The notes under the pieces: model-generated
Told to the model about the DNA's origin: nothing
The model's input: the letters and a program-made list of their open reading frames with translations, nothing else
Database searches by the model: none
Shown here: positions 40,068 to 52,937 of the stretch, piece after piece
Layout: every line of letters starts with the position of its first letter
How positions within the stretch are numbered: position 1 is the first letter of the stretch
Translations under genes and position numbers: made by a program
NCBI GenBank assembly: GCA_001630475.1
Contig: KV419458.1
Span: 1 to 64,000 of the forward strand
Length of the DNA: 64,000 nt
Source of the DNA: Sistotremastrum niveocremeum HHB9708
Taxonomy: Eukaryota; Basidiomycota; Agaricomycetes; Sistotremastrales; Sistotremastraceae
Direction of reading: 5' to 3'

Positions 40068-42761
40068 ATGCCTCTGGCCGCAGACGTCAACGCGAACTTG
40101 CTCAGGAGCCTCAAGATTGTGCAGAGTCTAGGAGAAGCTGTACCTCATGGCGGGATATTGAAAGCTGTCGCTGGTATTGGGATAACAATATTAGAGACTG
40201 CGGACGTTCGTTATCTTCCTTGTTCCAGTTATCACCTCTTACTCAGATTTGGACAGCAAGTACGACAGAATAAAGAAGAGTGCGCCGATATAGCACGACG
40301 TGCCGCCGAGCATATTTCGGTGCTAAATCGAATCGACGAAGAGGAAGAACTGTCTGACGACCTCGTCGAGCGTCTTGGACGTTATCATAGGCAATGTTCT
40401 CGCTTTCTTTGTGCTGATCTGTCACTAATGATTGGTTTTGTACAGTGTGCTAGAGGAAGTCTTGAAGAAGGTCGAACGATTGGGTACCGAATCCAGCTGG
40501 AAGCGTACGCTGAGGTCCTCGAGCGTGCAAGACGAGACGAAGGACTGCCTGAATCGACTGAATGAAGCTTATCAGATGTATATCGTAAGCATTCCTTTCG
40601 AACGCAAAACTGGTTTATTGATCCATCATAGTTCGAAGCGTCAGTCGCAACGGACAACAAGCTCACGACCCTCGTGAGAGGCATGAATGCCCTGTCGTTG
40701 AGATTGCAAGTGTCTCCACGAACTGGTGAAGCGGACGAGGTGAGACGCCACGTAGTCTTGTGCTATATTTGGATCACTCACTATTATCCATAGATTCCTC
40801 TAAATCAATTGAATTTTGGCCAAGAAATCCAGCTGGTCGACAAGAAGACTTACTTTCTTCGTGTAGAGCATGGGCAGATGACGGATATCGTGGGGAGACC
40901 ACGGCGAGTTATCTTGCGCAGGTTTGAGGCGAAGCCCGATGTGGAAGACGATGATCGGCGTCTGGAGGAGTTCAGAAGGGAGGTCGGCGTTCGTCATGAT
41001 CTCTTGTGAGCATCATCCTACCCTTCTAATGCGAATTGATTTATGAATCCGAACGCAGACATCAGCATTTTGCTAGAATGCTTGGCATTGCAAGTTCAAA
41101 GACGGGGCGAACAAAAATGATTGTGATTGAAGGTGGTAGGTCCAATAATTTTATCGAAAGACCTGAAGTCGAAGTGTCGCGGAAGGCACCGTCGCCGCAT
41201 ACGATTACCTTCGAAGTCTGTCCGGTCTTGAGTATTTTCTGGAGTATACCCGAATTGTGAGTGATATTCTCTCGGCGTCTATGTAGAGCTAACATATAAG
41301 TAGATGTGTGAATTCGTGGTATGGAAAGTTTAGTGGACTGTCTACTCAGCGATTGATGGACGACAGGCAGGATACAGATTTCTTCGGGAACACAGAGGCT
41401 CTTGGAGAGGAGGGGTGAGTGTTTCCAATATAAGAGAGAATTGATCGATGACGGAGTTGAGCAGTATCGTGAGATTCTGCTGAGTGCTCAGGATAAGCGG
41501 TTGTGCATGGGAGGATTGGGAAGACTGGACGGTCGGTGGGAGGATTCAGGGTGGCGGATGGAGGAAGCATTTGGCAGGGTGAGTGATCTTAGACTGCAAA
41601 GCTTAGGCGCTGATGAAGGAGCAGTTGAGGGACGGCGACGGTGAGTTGGATTTTGTTGCTGGGGGACACTTTCTCAGCCTACGCAGATGGGGCTGGGGCA
41701 GGGAGCTTGTCATTCGAAGAGTATGCAGATGAGTTCGAGCAAATGAGGAAATCAGTGACAAAGTGGAATGAAGAGAAGACGGCAGAGAACGCCCGGGATT
41801 TGTGGGATTGGCTGAAGTGGTGGAGCAGATCGAGTGAGACTGAGCCAGGAATAGAGAACTCACCGACTGTTGGTGAAATTGGCTGGATCGACGGAAATCG
41901 CTGGCATCCGATTCCTCTTGACCATCTAACTCCACCTGCACAGCCATATGGATATGCCATCACTGCGGACCGATGGCGCGATGGAGAGTGGGAGACAATC
42001 GTGGGAACGGCGTGGCCCAACGAACGACACAAAAGGTCAGACTCTCGATTTCCTTGATCTGGTTGCTCAATTGCCGCAGATGGTCAATCGATGTCTCTCC
42101 CGGAGAGACAATCCATCTTGGCACGTATGTCCGCTCCGATCGCACAACCAGGATTGCCGACTTCTTTTATGGATCTGCACTGTCACTTGCAAAGGATTCT
42201 GGGGTCGATGTCCGGTCCCTCCGCCTAGGTCCGTCTTCTCCTGTCCTAGATCTCATTTACTGACTGCTTTTAGTGTCTCGCACGGGCTTCGATGTCAATG
42301 CTACTGTCACGATCTCCGATGAACAGTTCTCGACTGTCTACTACTTCGCCCATCCCCCCTACTTCGAGGGTTCTGTGCCTGATCCGCCTGGTCTTTGGTC
42401 ACGTTGTCCCTATAATTCCTACTCCTATGACCGCATCTCTGCTGATGCTGGGCAAGTCAGCTTTCGCTTGTAAGTACCAAAACATGCCTTCTGCCTGAAT
42501 GTCTAATGCCGATTCAGAGAACCGTTTGTCGAATATCAAATGATTGACAACCCTAGCATTGCTCTCCTTCAAGATCTCGATTCACACGGCTTCCTCCCCG
42601 TCCCTGATATCACTTACGCATCTGACCCGCCCTTCGCATCCATTACTGAAGTCACCGACCAACACGCCTCCAACTCGACCATAGTGAAGCGTGCCAAGAA
42701 ACGATTCGGCGATGCCCTCCTTTCTGCATTCAGCAAGAAAAGGAAGACTTCACAGCCTTGA
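40068..42761 (+). CDS. Copy 6: helical bundle + pseudokinase gene, intact by eye
   Basis: Exon 1 encodes MPLAADVNANLLRSLKIVQS and ends ETAD. Exon 2 ends at a GC donor (CATAG/GCAATG), unlike the GT used by most copies. The N-lobe reads LNFGQEIQLVDKKTYFLRV with VILRRF at beta-3 (Arg for Lys). Microexons are at 41304-41318 (MCEFV) and 41625-41640. An apparent stop after MCEFVV disappears when the intron from GTATGG to GACGACAG is removed. The catalytic-loop equivalent is YREILLSAQDKR and the DFG position is MGGLG. Exon 12 ends in an unusual AWPNERHKR instead of QIGEYTR. The tail is KKRFGDALLSAFSKKRKTSQP. The N-lobe groups with copies 3 and 8. Pseudokinase by motif loss; biological role unknown. 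Confidence 0.82.
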
Positions 42762-44371
42762 AGTAGTACAGCAAAAAAGAGGTCGCCATCCAAACTGTCT
42801 TTCATTGTCTTTCCTTTGGTCCTCTTTACACTTCCGCCCATCGGAATAACAAATCGACTCTCAGCTCATAGCGTGATGTATCCTTACATCCTTTCCTTCA
42901 GTTCTTCTTGTCGGTGTCGCTTTTCCTTCGTCACTCGCGATTTCGGACCGTTCCAAGTGAATTTGTGCATATGAAGTGCAGTAGTTTGCATCTTTGCGGT
43001 CAGGCTCTCTGTAATATTTCATGGACGTATTCTTTGGATCATGTCGCATGTAGTCCATCCTCTCAACGTTAACATACTAGTAGAATCCAATCCTTGCGTC
43101 CCATCAAGAAGTGGGCCGCCTTCGTGTTTGCATGATACAAATCGGCAGAATTTCTGCAAAGCTGCTTAGTCAGCCACAGTCCGCGTTCATCGTTCATCGA
43201 AGTCGAGTGATCGAAGGCCACTCATGTCTCTCTCTGTCCTTGACCGCGGATCTCCGTGCTTTCAATATCTCTCGACGCCAGGCATGGACATCACCAAAGG
43301 GTTGAAATCTTATTGCTTGGCCACTTGACTTCTGGGAATTGTTTCGTTGGCACCACTGGCATAACGTGAAAATCGTAGAGGACAACTCGATATCTGTGTT
43401 TCAGCTATGCTAAACCCTATCAAGATCTTCAGGGAGAGACGGTAATCTGGACTCTGTGTCACGACTATGGTGACCATATAACACGCAGAATATTTTGGAA
43501 GGCTCAAGAGTTCGTTCGAAACGGTGGTTTTCAAGTTATTTTGAGGGAGCGGTGCAGAGGCTGGAGTCGTCGATCTGAGGTACGTCCAATAGTAATTGCG
43601 TGATGATTCTTCGAGTGTACTGATCGTGACCTAGAGACGTCGTTCTGGAGGCATAAGGTGGATTGTCCGATTGTCCGATTTGTGAGGGTCGCTAGATCGA
43701 GCAGGAGGACTGGAATGACTAGTCTATTCAGGAAGCTGGTGAGTCCAATGAAATAAGTTTCTCTACGACTTCGTGCTAATGCATCCCAGATACGAGTACC
43801 GCACATGATACTTACCTCAAGAGCTGGCCCCTCGTTATCATCCCTCAATTAACGGTCAAGTCTACGGAACAGACTACGATGCCATGGAAAATTCGAGAGA
43901 GCCTCATCGAAATCATAACTTTCCTCTGCTTAACCACTTTTCATGATGGACTGGAACTAGTCCAAATATTCAATCCCAGGTCCGGATGTCAGTCAAGACA
44001 CCGACGACACTAGCCTACATTGCATTCTCGGTGACCAATGACCATAGTGCCCGGATTTCACAGCTCCATCCTCCCAACCGCTGTCTGAAGCATCGATAAT
44101 CTCTGGCAGCTTCCAATGCTCCCGGAGCTAGTTCTATAATGATCTTGATCTTCAACATTCAAAGTTTGGAGTCAAAACTGTTAAGCAGAACTGGGCGCAC
44201 GTTTTCTTGCCGGAGAATAACTTGAATTTTCGTGAAATCCAACGCCGCCCGTGTCTCAAGAAGCGTGTCGTTTCGTCTAGAGATTGAGTGTACGAGGTGT
44301 GTACGCTGAGAAAGCCGAAGACGCGTCGGTCGAGGCTGAAAGTCGACTCTTGAAAGATTGGGATATCAGAA
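42762..44371 (+). pseudogene. Spacer before copy 7, with kinase-like relic
   Basis: The 3' flank resembles other copies and carries intact versions of the sites that were targets for the solo LTR (near 43075) and the LINE (near 43196). The relic around 43400-43820 shows GETVIWTLCHDYGDH, then CPIVRFVRVARSSRRTGM followed by a GTGAGT donor, the clearest kinase-like string among the relics (compare a kinase HPNIV..LGV). Stops and frame changes break it. Text at 43830-44370 is unassigned. Confidence 0.5.
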
Positions 44372-44839
44372 TGACGTCACGCGATTTTTGTCAAATAATT
44401 CCATGTCAAACAGAAAATCAGTCGGAGAGCTGCATGAGACGAGCCTCGACATAGTACGCTCTTAATGATATCTCTGGGAAATATAGTCAAGGGAGAAAAT
44501 GAGGTATTTTTGCCAGATCGCAGCGGACGGCACAGAGAACACTCGGTCTTCCGGCCTTACGACCGAGGCTCCCTTCCTCACTGCCATGTCGTCCACCGCC
44601 AACGCAATCCGCAACAAAGCCCTCAACCCACCGTCGACAATGCAGCGCAGGCTTTTTATCTCGCCTTTCCAGAAAAGCCACCGCCATCTTAGTTAGGGGC
44701 TGTCACACCGCCTCGGCGTCTCTAAAGGTACGTCTACGATGCACTCACCGCGTTTTCTGATCTTAAAGCTGATTCCCATCGACATAGCCTATCTCCCATT
44801 CTCCCATCCCCTCTCCCCCTCTACTCCTCTCCTATAGTG
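44372..44839 (+). promoter_or_regulatory. Promoter and leader of copy 7
   Basis: TGACGTCA at 44372-44379, 461 bp before the ATG. CTCGGTC / GACCGAG is near 44540-44566. An upstream ORF at 44586-44696 encodes MSSTANAIRNKALNPPSTMQ onward (36 residues), the longest of this type. The second hairpin here is GGGGC / GCCTC, where a G-T pair keeps the stem. The predicted leader intron starts GTACGTC near 44728. Confidence 0.6.
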
Positions 44840-47545
44840 ATGCCTCTGGCTGCGGATGTCAATGCGACTTTGCTCAGGAGCCTTAAGATTGTGCAAAGTC
44901 TGGGTGAAGCCGTGCCTCATGGTGGGATATTGAAGGCTATCGCTGGTATTGGTATTACGATACTGGAAATCGCAGAGGTGCTTGTTTCTCTTTTATACAG
45001 ATCAATGTCATGACTGATATTCCCCAATAGAGAGTCCGTCTGAACAAAGAAGAATGTGCCGATATCGCGAGACGAGCGGCTGAACATATATCAGTGCTTA
45101 AACGATTGGACGAGGATGAAGAGCTATCTGAGGATCTTAGAGAACGGCTCGAGCGCTATCATCGGTACGTACTGCTACTCCCGTTATCCCATTCTTCAAA
45201 GGCATTGACGTCACCCATAGGGTTTTAGAAGACGTTTCAACGATAGTCGAACGAATAGGCTCGAGCCCGAAGATGAAGGGCATATTCAGAGCGACAAGTG
45301 TGCAAGAAGAAACGAAGGACTGTCTTGACAAGCTGAATGAAGCATACCAGATGTACATAGTAAGTCTTCCTAATCATCGGACGACCTAATCCACTGACTT
45401 CATACACAGTTTGAATTCACCATCGCTACTGATAATAAACTGACAGCGCTGGTGAATGGGGTGCGATCGATGTCCTTGAGAATGGAGCCACAGATATGTC
45501 GGAATCGAAGTTGGGATGAACCAGACGAGGTGTGTAGGCATGTCAATCGAAAAGGCGAGACTCATCCTGAATGATCTTTGTCAGGTTCGTCGCATACCAG
45601 TGGATGACATCTCATTCCTCGATGAGATCAGCTGCATCAAAAAGCGTGGATACACTATGCGGGTAGGACACGCCGAAATTCTGAATTCACTGGGACAACC
45701 CAAGGCCGTTATAGTCAGAAAGTTTGTGGCGACAGACACAAGCGACGATGGAGCACGATATGCTTTCGAGACTGAGGTCGGACTGCGGCGGGAACTGTTG
45801 TGAGTGTCCTATCATACTCTCTGGCTAGTCTTGAGAAGGTTTTCCTGGATGCAGAGACGGGGCATTTGCTAGGATGATTGCGATATCAGTCGCTAGCCAG
45901 AGAACAAAGATTGTTGTGGTCGAGGCTGGTACGTCTGATGTTTTTACGGAAGGACCCGAACTCACTGTAGCCGAAGCCACCATTATTGCGTACGATTACC
46001 TTCAAACCCTGTCCGGTCTCGACTATTTTCTTGAGCACACGCGGATTGTGAGGATCGCTCTTTCAGCGTCTATATAGAGCTAACAAGGCAGCAGATGTGT
46101 GAATTTGTGGTGTGTCATGTTCAGTTGCCGTGTACTCAGTGATTAATGGACGGCAGTCAGGATACAGATTTCTCCGGGAGCACAGAGGGTCTTGGAGATG
46201 CAGGGTGAGTAGTCCGAGTGTAAGAGAGCAGCATTTGGTGACATGGTCGAGCAGTATCGTGAGGTCCTACTAAGTGCGAAGGACAAGCGGTTGTGTTTGG
46301 GAGGATTGGGGAGAATGGACGGTCGGTGGCAGGACTCGGGGTGGCGGATGAACGAGGCGTTCCTGAGGGTGCGTGACCCTTGACTGTGAAGATTAAGCGC
46401 TGATGGAGGAACAGTTGAAGGACGGAGACGGTGAGTCGGATTTTGTTGCAAGGGGACACTTTCTGAGCCAACGCAGATTTGAGTGCGGGAGGGAACGTGT
46501 CTTTTGAACAAACTGCAGATTTGTTTGAGCGAACGAGGGAATCACTGTCAAGATGGAACGAAGAAAAGACAGAAGAGAGTGCGCGAGATCTGTTTTATTG
46601 GCTGTGGCTGTGGAGCAGATCGAGTGAGTCTGAGCGAGCAATGGAGAACTCGCCGACTGTTGGTGAAATTGGGTGGATCGACGGAAATGGATGGAACCCA
46701 ATTCCTCTTGTCCATCAGTTCCCACTCGCCAATCCATCAGAATATAGCTTCTCTGCTTCTCGATGGCGCGATGGAGAGTGGGAGACAATCGTGGGAACGC
46801 AGATCGGAGGATACACAAGGTCAGACTCTTGATTCTCTCGATTTGGTTACTCACTAGCCGCAGATGGTCGATCGATGTCTCTCCCGGCGAGGAAATCTAT
46901 CTCCGCACGCTTGTCAGCTCGTATCACACCAAAGACATTGCCGACTTCTTTCGAAGATCTGCGCTGTCACTTGCCAAAGATTCTGGGTTTGACGTTCGTT
47001 CCCTCCGGCTAGGTCAGTCTTCTCTTGTCCGGAGGCTCGTGTACTGACTGTCCGTAGTGTCTCGCACTGGCCTCGATGTCTATGCTTCCCTCGTGGTCTT
47101 CAATAAACAGACCTCACCTGTTTACTACTTCGCCTATCCACGCAATCCGGACGGTTCTGTACCTGAACCACCTGGGTTCTGGTCGCGTTGTCCCTATCCT
47201 CTCTGCTCAGATTGCCGCCTCCATGCTGATGCCGCGCAAGTCGGCTTTCACGTGTAAGTCCCAAAACATGCCTTTTGCTTCAATGACTAATGCCGATTCA
47301 GAGAACCATTCGTCCAGTATAAAAGGATCAATAACCATGCCGTCGCTCTCCTCCAGAATCTCGAGTCACATGGTTTCCTTCCCGTTCCTGACATCACCTA
47401 CGCATCCGATCCGTCCTTTGCCACCATCAGCGAAGTCTCCGATCAACAAGCCCCTGACTCGATTATCACACCCCGCGGCAAGAAACGCCGTGCAAAGGAT
47501 TTGTTTTCGATATTCAGCAAGAGGAGAAAAGTCTCAAATTCTTGA
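44840..47545 (+). CDS. Copy 7: helical bundle + pseudokinase gene, intact by eye
   Basis: The start is MPLAADVNATLLRSLKIVQS; the bundle continues VRLNKEECADIARRAAEH and VLEDVSTIVERIGSSPKM. The N-lobe reads VRRIPVDDISFLDEISCIKK with VIVRKF (Arg at the Lys position) and FETEVGLRREL. Microexons are at 46095-46109 and 46415-46430. Here the glycine-rich WRGG preceding the catalytic loop is WRCR. The loop reads YREVLLSAKDKR and the DFG position LGGLG. The C-terminal region is standard (VGEIGWIDGNGW, PEPPGFWSRCPYP). The tail KKRRAKDLFSIFSKRRK is the type otherwise found only in copy 1, while the N-terminal half matches copy 10, which points to recombination between copies. All exons are in frame. 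Confidence 0.82.
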
Positions 47546-49750
47546 AGGACAAAAAATCATTGTCTGTATTCAACTCTCTTTCACCGTCCTCCTATCTCAC
47601 TGCGTCTGAAAGGGCATACAGTTTTGTTCGGCCCTGCGAAAGTAGCTACCAACTACTATGCTTCGCTCTTTATTTCATAATCGGGATTCCAAGACTTCTT
47701 CTTCCGGAGTCAGCACATCAGACCTTCTGAGCAGCCTGGTGGCATGTCTCAACTTTCCGATTCCGAGTTCATTAGGATTAGCAATGTTTTATGTTGTCTT
47801 CAATCAGCGCTACTTTGAGTATTTCATGCTTTCAGCTGTGCCTGACGTGTAGAATCATCCGTCGACGAGCTTGAACTACGACATGAATTATGACTATCGA
47901 TTCGTTCTCTTGTGATTGAACCCATGTCGATTTGAGCAGACTCCGTCGCAAGCTGTTTCGTCAACGTCTTGACTATTGCTTAGTCATCGTTTCACTTTCA
48001 CTGCACTCGATCAACGTTCGACCAAACCGCACGCAGCTTTCAACGGACGAAACCTCTATAAACCTTTAAGCTCTCCACCATATGTCCACTCAAAATCTTC
48101 CAAGCAGGGTCTATCTCGATGCGCGAGGAAGTCTCAGGCAGCTGTCTCAGTGCCGTACACCGCTCGGACCTGGATACTTTTGATCGATGCAGCCGATTAT
48201 CTGAGACTGTAAACATTTCTCAAAACCTATGGCACAGGCGTATTGAAGATCTTCATCCTCAAGAGTTGAGATTTCCAACTCAGGAGGGCACTGCATATCT
48301 ACTAAGCTAGCGCTGGCATCGCCATTGGGAACAGGGACGTATGCTGAGGTGCGTCTTGCTCTTGAACTTCCTTCATTTGACCAATATTTATTATCCATGC
48401 AGTCACATTGTCAATATATCCTTTGGTCAATTACGCCATCGACGGCGTGAACGCACTGAACGGTTGGACGATCGATGCGATCCCAGATCTCAAGTCGAGG
48501 ACACCGGACTCGCCTGCAGCCTCGGATGTAGCGATACCACGCCAACAGTCAGAGAGCTGGCGAAGATTGAGACTGCTTCTGGGGCTATTTCGAGCACTGG
48601 CTGCATCGCTTTGAACCTCTGACTATATCTTCGTCACGAGTTTTCTGCAGCCGTGGCGATATTTTATTCAAGTGACGCGCCCTAACAACGTTATAATCTT
48701 CATGGATCGTGACGGCTATTATCTGGAATTGACTGGTCCGAGATCGCGAACAAGACCGCACTTCGGAGACCGTCGTCTCCATCTTGTCGTCGTGGATATG
48801 CCAGGATAATTCGGATAAAGACCTTACTGTGTTTCAAGCGAGAGATACTGATTATATTTTTGCAGATCTCGAGTCCTGTGACTGCTTCGCCATGGCATGT
48901 TCGTAGGAGCTCCCAGTCCATTCGAGTGCATGGCATGGAGCGACACTTTCAATCCATAGCCGTGAAGGTAAACTCTCTGTGGAAGGGCATGCAATTCGAT
49001 TCGAGTCCGACTTGTTTTCGGAGATCTGATCTATCATCTAGGAAGACGATGGAGACTTTGTCTCAGTAATCTCTGGCTATTCGACCTTCAAAACTTTGTG
49101 AAATTTCGGCCAAGCTGTCTGGTCTGGTCCGACAGAAAAGACGGGCCTGGCAACACACAATCACCGCTTGGGTGATATCCGGCTGTGAATGTGAAATTCC
49201 AGCGAGTCCACTTCCAGGTTCTCACTATTTCTCGGCGCCGAACAACGAGGGAACAAGCGAGGAATGCTTGATGCAGAGCGCATGTTGGCCGATGATCTGG
49301 ATTTTCCGCTTCGTGATGACAAACACACTTCTGACTTTCGTCTTCTCGCTCTTCGGTTCGGCCCATCGAAGGGACGGATAGACACTGGTGAGTACTGTCA
49401 ATTGCGATGCCACGAGAGTCATCATTCATATTTAGATTTCCAGGTAGGTGATTGTTTGGATGAGCTTCGAACGGCTTATAAGAGCGAGGACGTGTCCGCT
49501 TATTCGCTACTGTCTCACGTCCTCCAGAGTTGATCCACTCAGAGATCTGTCAAGCTTTTCCTGCATGATTCTTCATCGACCTTGTATTACTCGAACACGT
49601 GTATATTCTTGGGGTTCTGCGGTTGTTCCAGCCTCTAAAAGCGCGTCATTCGCTTCGAAAAGCTTATACGCGAGGATATGTTGGCTTGGAGACTTTGTGA
49701 CGCGTCGCTTGGGCTTTCGTGTTGACTCTGAAGGTCCTAGAAAATGATGC
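47546..49750. other. Spacer before copy 8, different from the others; unassigned relics
   Basis: This spacer lacks the shared relic of the other spacers. Coding-like stretches on + include 48082-48180 (MSTQNLPSRVYLDARGSLRQ), a glycine-loop-like LGTGTYAE ending at a GTGCGT donor near 48350, NVIIFMDRDGYYLELTGPRS around 48690-48760, and MLDAERMLADDLDFPLRDD around 49264-49390 before a GTGAGT donor. No single model joins them and stops intervene. They may be exons of a decayed kinase-like gene; the family is not established. Confidence 0.4.
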
Positions 49751-49758
49751 GAGAAAGA

Positions 49759-50237
49759 TGACGTTACGCGTCGACTTTGATTTCGAGGGAAATAGCAGAT
49801 GAATCCGAACCTCAAAATATGTCATTCTGACGAGTGCAGAATATTTTAATAATATCATCGTCCGCGACGAAATCTTCTGCACATTGAAGTTTTGAAAAGA
49901 GCGTTCGGCCTTCGGAGCTCCCGACCGAGGCTCTCCTCACCACCATGTCATCCCAAGTATCGTCCAATGCCAACGCCATCCACGCTCTCAGCCCACCATC
50001 GGCGATGCTGCATTCACACCTCATCTCGTGTCTCCGCCAGTGTTATCGCTGTGCTGAATAGGAGCCTTTGAGGACACAGCCTCGGCGTCTTTGAAGGTAC
50101 GACTACGATGCACTCACCGCGTTTTCTGATCTTAACGTTCATCCCCATTCACATTCCCACAGCCCATCTCCTATCCTCTCATCCCCTCTCTCCCTCTCTC
50201 CCTCTCTCCCTCTCGTCCCTCTCCCTCTCCCATATCC
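49759..50237 (+). promoter_or_regulatory. Promoter and leader of copy 8
   Basis: The CRE-like site is altered to TGACGTTA (49759-49766), 472 bp before the ATG. An upstream ATG lies at 49945 (MSSQVSSNANAIHALSPPSA). The second hairpin is imperfect (GAGCCT facing AGCCTC). The leader intron starts GTACGAC near 50098. A CTCTCCCT simple repeat precedes the ATG (about 50185-50230). Confidence 0.55.
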
Positions 50238-52937
50238 ATGGCTCTGGCCGCGGACGTCAACGCGAACCTCATCAGGAGCTTGAAGATTGTTCAAAGTCTG
50301 GGTGAGGCCGTGCCTCATGGTGGAATATTGAAAGCCGTGGCTGGCGTTGGGATTATGATATTGGAAACTGCGGAGGCTCGTTCCTATCTATCATCTCTAT
50401 GTCCGCGCATCTAAAATCCTGAATCAGCGAGTTCGGCAGAATAAGGAAGAGTGTGCTGATATAGCACGACGAGCCGCAGAGCACATCGCAGTGCTCAAGC
50501 GGCTGGACGAAGATGAAGAGCTATCCGATGACCTCGTCGAGCGTCTTGAGCGCTATCATAGGTGATTCCGTCGATCTATCTTTCTCAACCATTGCTCATC
50601 CGTCTTCATTTCAGCGTTCTGAAGGAAATTCTGCCGAAGGTCGAACGGCTAGGCACCGAGTCGAGATGGAAGAGAACGCTCAAAGCTTCGAGCGTGCAAG
50701 ATGAGATGAAAGACTGTCTCAATCGATTAAACGAGGCATATCAGATGTATATCGTAAGCATAGCTTTGACCGCAGAAAGACGGGATATTGACGAAGCTTA
50801 GTTCGAATCTTCAATAGCGACAGATACTAAATTAACGACAATCGAACGAGGCGTTACCGCTCTGTCGCTACGGTTAGAAGCGCAGATGACCATGGGTTCA
50901 GGCGAAACAAACGAGGTACGCATATATTCAACTGCTCGAACGGCTTAATATCTCAAACTATTTCTAGATTCCCATGCGTCAAATAGAATTTGGTGAAGAG
51001 ATCAGCCGGGTCGAACGAACGATGCATATTTTCAAGGTGGAGCACGGTCAAATGAGAGACTTTACGGGAAAACGAAGGGCTGTTATCTTGAGGAGGTTTG
51101 AGGTGAAGCCTGAGGTAGAGGACAAAGATCGGGGCTTGGAGGAATTCAAGAAGGAGGTTGAACTGCGCGGTGATTTCTTGTGAGTGTTGGCTTGCTGTTC
51201 TGGAACTCTCAAATATGACTTAGCCTGACGATATGGTCTTCAGAAATCGACATGTAGCCAGAATGCTCGGCATTGCAAGTTCGGATACGGGGAGAACGAA
51301 GATGATTGTGGTCGAGGCTGGTACGTCCATTGGTTCTCCAAGGTGGCAGAAACTAATTGTGACCAAAGGCACCGTTACCGCATACGACTACCTCCAAAAA
51401 TTTTCCGGTCTTCAGTATCTTCTTGAGCACACCAGAATCGTGCGCATTCTTCGTTTGGCATTGACTTACAGCTAACAAAGAAGTAGATGTCTGAATTCGT
51501 CGTACGTCATGTCCAATAGACCGTCTACTCCGCGATTGATGGACGGCAGGCGGGATACAGATTTCTTCGGGAGCACAGAGGGTCTTGGAGAGGAGGGGTG
51601 AGTGTTTCAAGTTGAACATGTGGGACAAGCGGGCAGTGATAGAGTTGAGCAGTATCAAGACATTCTGTTGAGTGCAAAGGACAAGCGGTTGTGCATGGGA
51701 GGATTGGGGAGAATGGACAGTCGGTGGGAGGACTCAGGGTGGCGGATGGACGAGGCATTCTTCAGGGTGAGTGATCTTAGACTGCAAAGATTAAGCGCTG
51801 AAAGAGGAACAGTTGAAAAACGGAAACGGTGAGTCGGATGTTGTTGCGAGTGGACACTTTCTCAGTCATCGCAGATTCGTTTGCGGGAGGGAACGCGTCT
51901 TTGGAAGAAAATGCAGAATATTACGAGCGAATGAGGGAATCAGTGACGAGATGGAGCGAAGCGAGGACGGAAGAGAATGGTCGAAATCTGTGGGCTTGGC
52001 TGAGGTGGTGGAGCGGATCGAGTGAGATCGAGCGAGGAACAGAGAACTCGCCGACTGTTGGTGAAATCGGGTGGAAAGACGGAAATGGATGGCATCCGAT
52101 TCCTCTTGTCCATCAATTCCCACTTGCACAGCCACTGCAATATAACGTCGCGGCTTCTCGATTGCGCGATGGAGAGTTGGAGACGATCGTGGGAACGCAG
52201 ATCGGAGAATACACAAGGTCAGTCTCTCGATTCTCTCGATTTGGTGACTCACTTGCCGCAGATGGTCGATCGATGTCTCTCCAGGAGAGGAAATCTATCT
52301 CCGCATGTACATCCGATCCGGTCACACAAAAGACATCGCGGCCTTCTTTTATGGATCTGCGCTGTCACTTGCTCGTGATTTTGAGGTTGACGTTCGTTCA
52401 CTCCGCCAAGGTCTGCCTTCTCTGGTTTGAAGTCTCGTGTACTGACTGCCTGTAGTGTCTCGCGCGGGCTTCCGTATTTATACCTCTCTCACGATCTCCG
52501 ATGAACAGTTCTTAACTGTCTACTACTTCGCCTGTCCACCCACGCCCGATGGTTCTGTGCCTGATTCACCTGGCTTCTGGTCGCTCTGTCCCGATCCTCT
52601 CTGCTCCGATTGCCGCCTCCATGCTGATGCCGCGCAAGTCGGTTTTCACGTGTAAATCCCAAAACATGCCTTCTGCTTCACTGACTAATGCCATTCCAGA
52701 AAACCATTCGTCGAATATGTCAGGATCAACAAACAAGCTGTTGCTCTCCTTCAAGATCTCGAGTCACAAGGCTCCCTCCACGTCCCTGATATCACTTATG
52801 CATCTGACCCGCCCTTCGCATCCATTGCTGAAGTCTCCGAACCACGCGCCTCGACCTCAGTCAGCGCGAAGCCCCACAAAAAACGATTCGGCGATGCCCT
52901 CCTCTCAGCATTCAGCAAGAACAGGAAAACTTCATGA
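50238..52937 (+). CDS. Copy 8: helical bundle + pseudokinase gene, intact by eye
   Basis: The start is MALAADVNANLIRSLKIVQS in a CCATGG context. Exon 1 ends GAG/GCTCGT, a GC donor. The N-lobe reads IEFGEEISRVERTMHIFKV with VILRRF (Arg for Lys) and FKKEVELRGDFL, then HVARMLGIASSDTGRTKM. Microexons are at 51487-51501 (MSEFV, Ser where others have Cys) and 51813-51828. The loop reads YQDILLSAKDKR, with MGGLG at DFG. The C-terminal part is EEIYLRMYIRSGHTKDIAAF and PDSPGFWSLCPDP. The tail is KKRFGDALLSAFSKNRK. Its N-lobe exons are close to those of copy 5. All exons are in frame. Confidence 0.82.

Noticed and set aside
41300-41345. In-frame stop as a sign that copies 6, 7 and 8 are pseudogenes
   Set aside because: The stop lies within a short intron flanked by GT and CAG that is supported by every copy, including the diverged copies 1 and 2.
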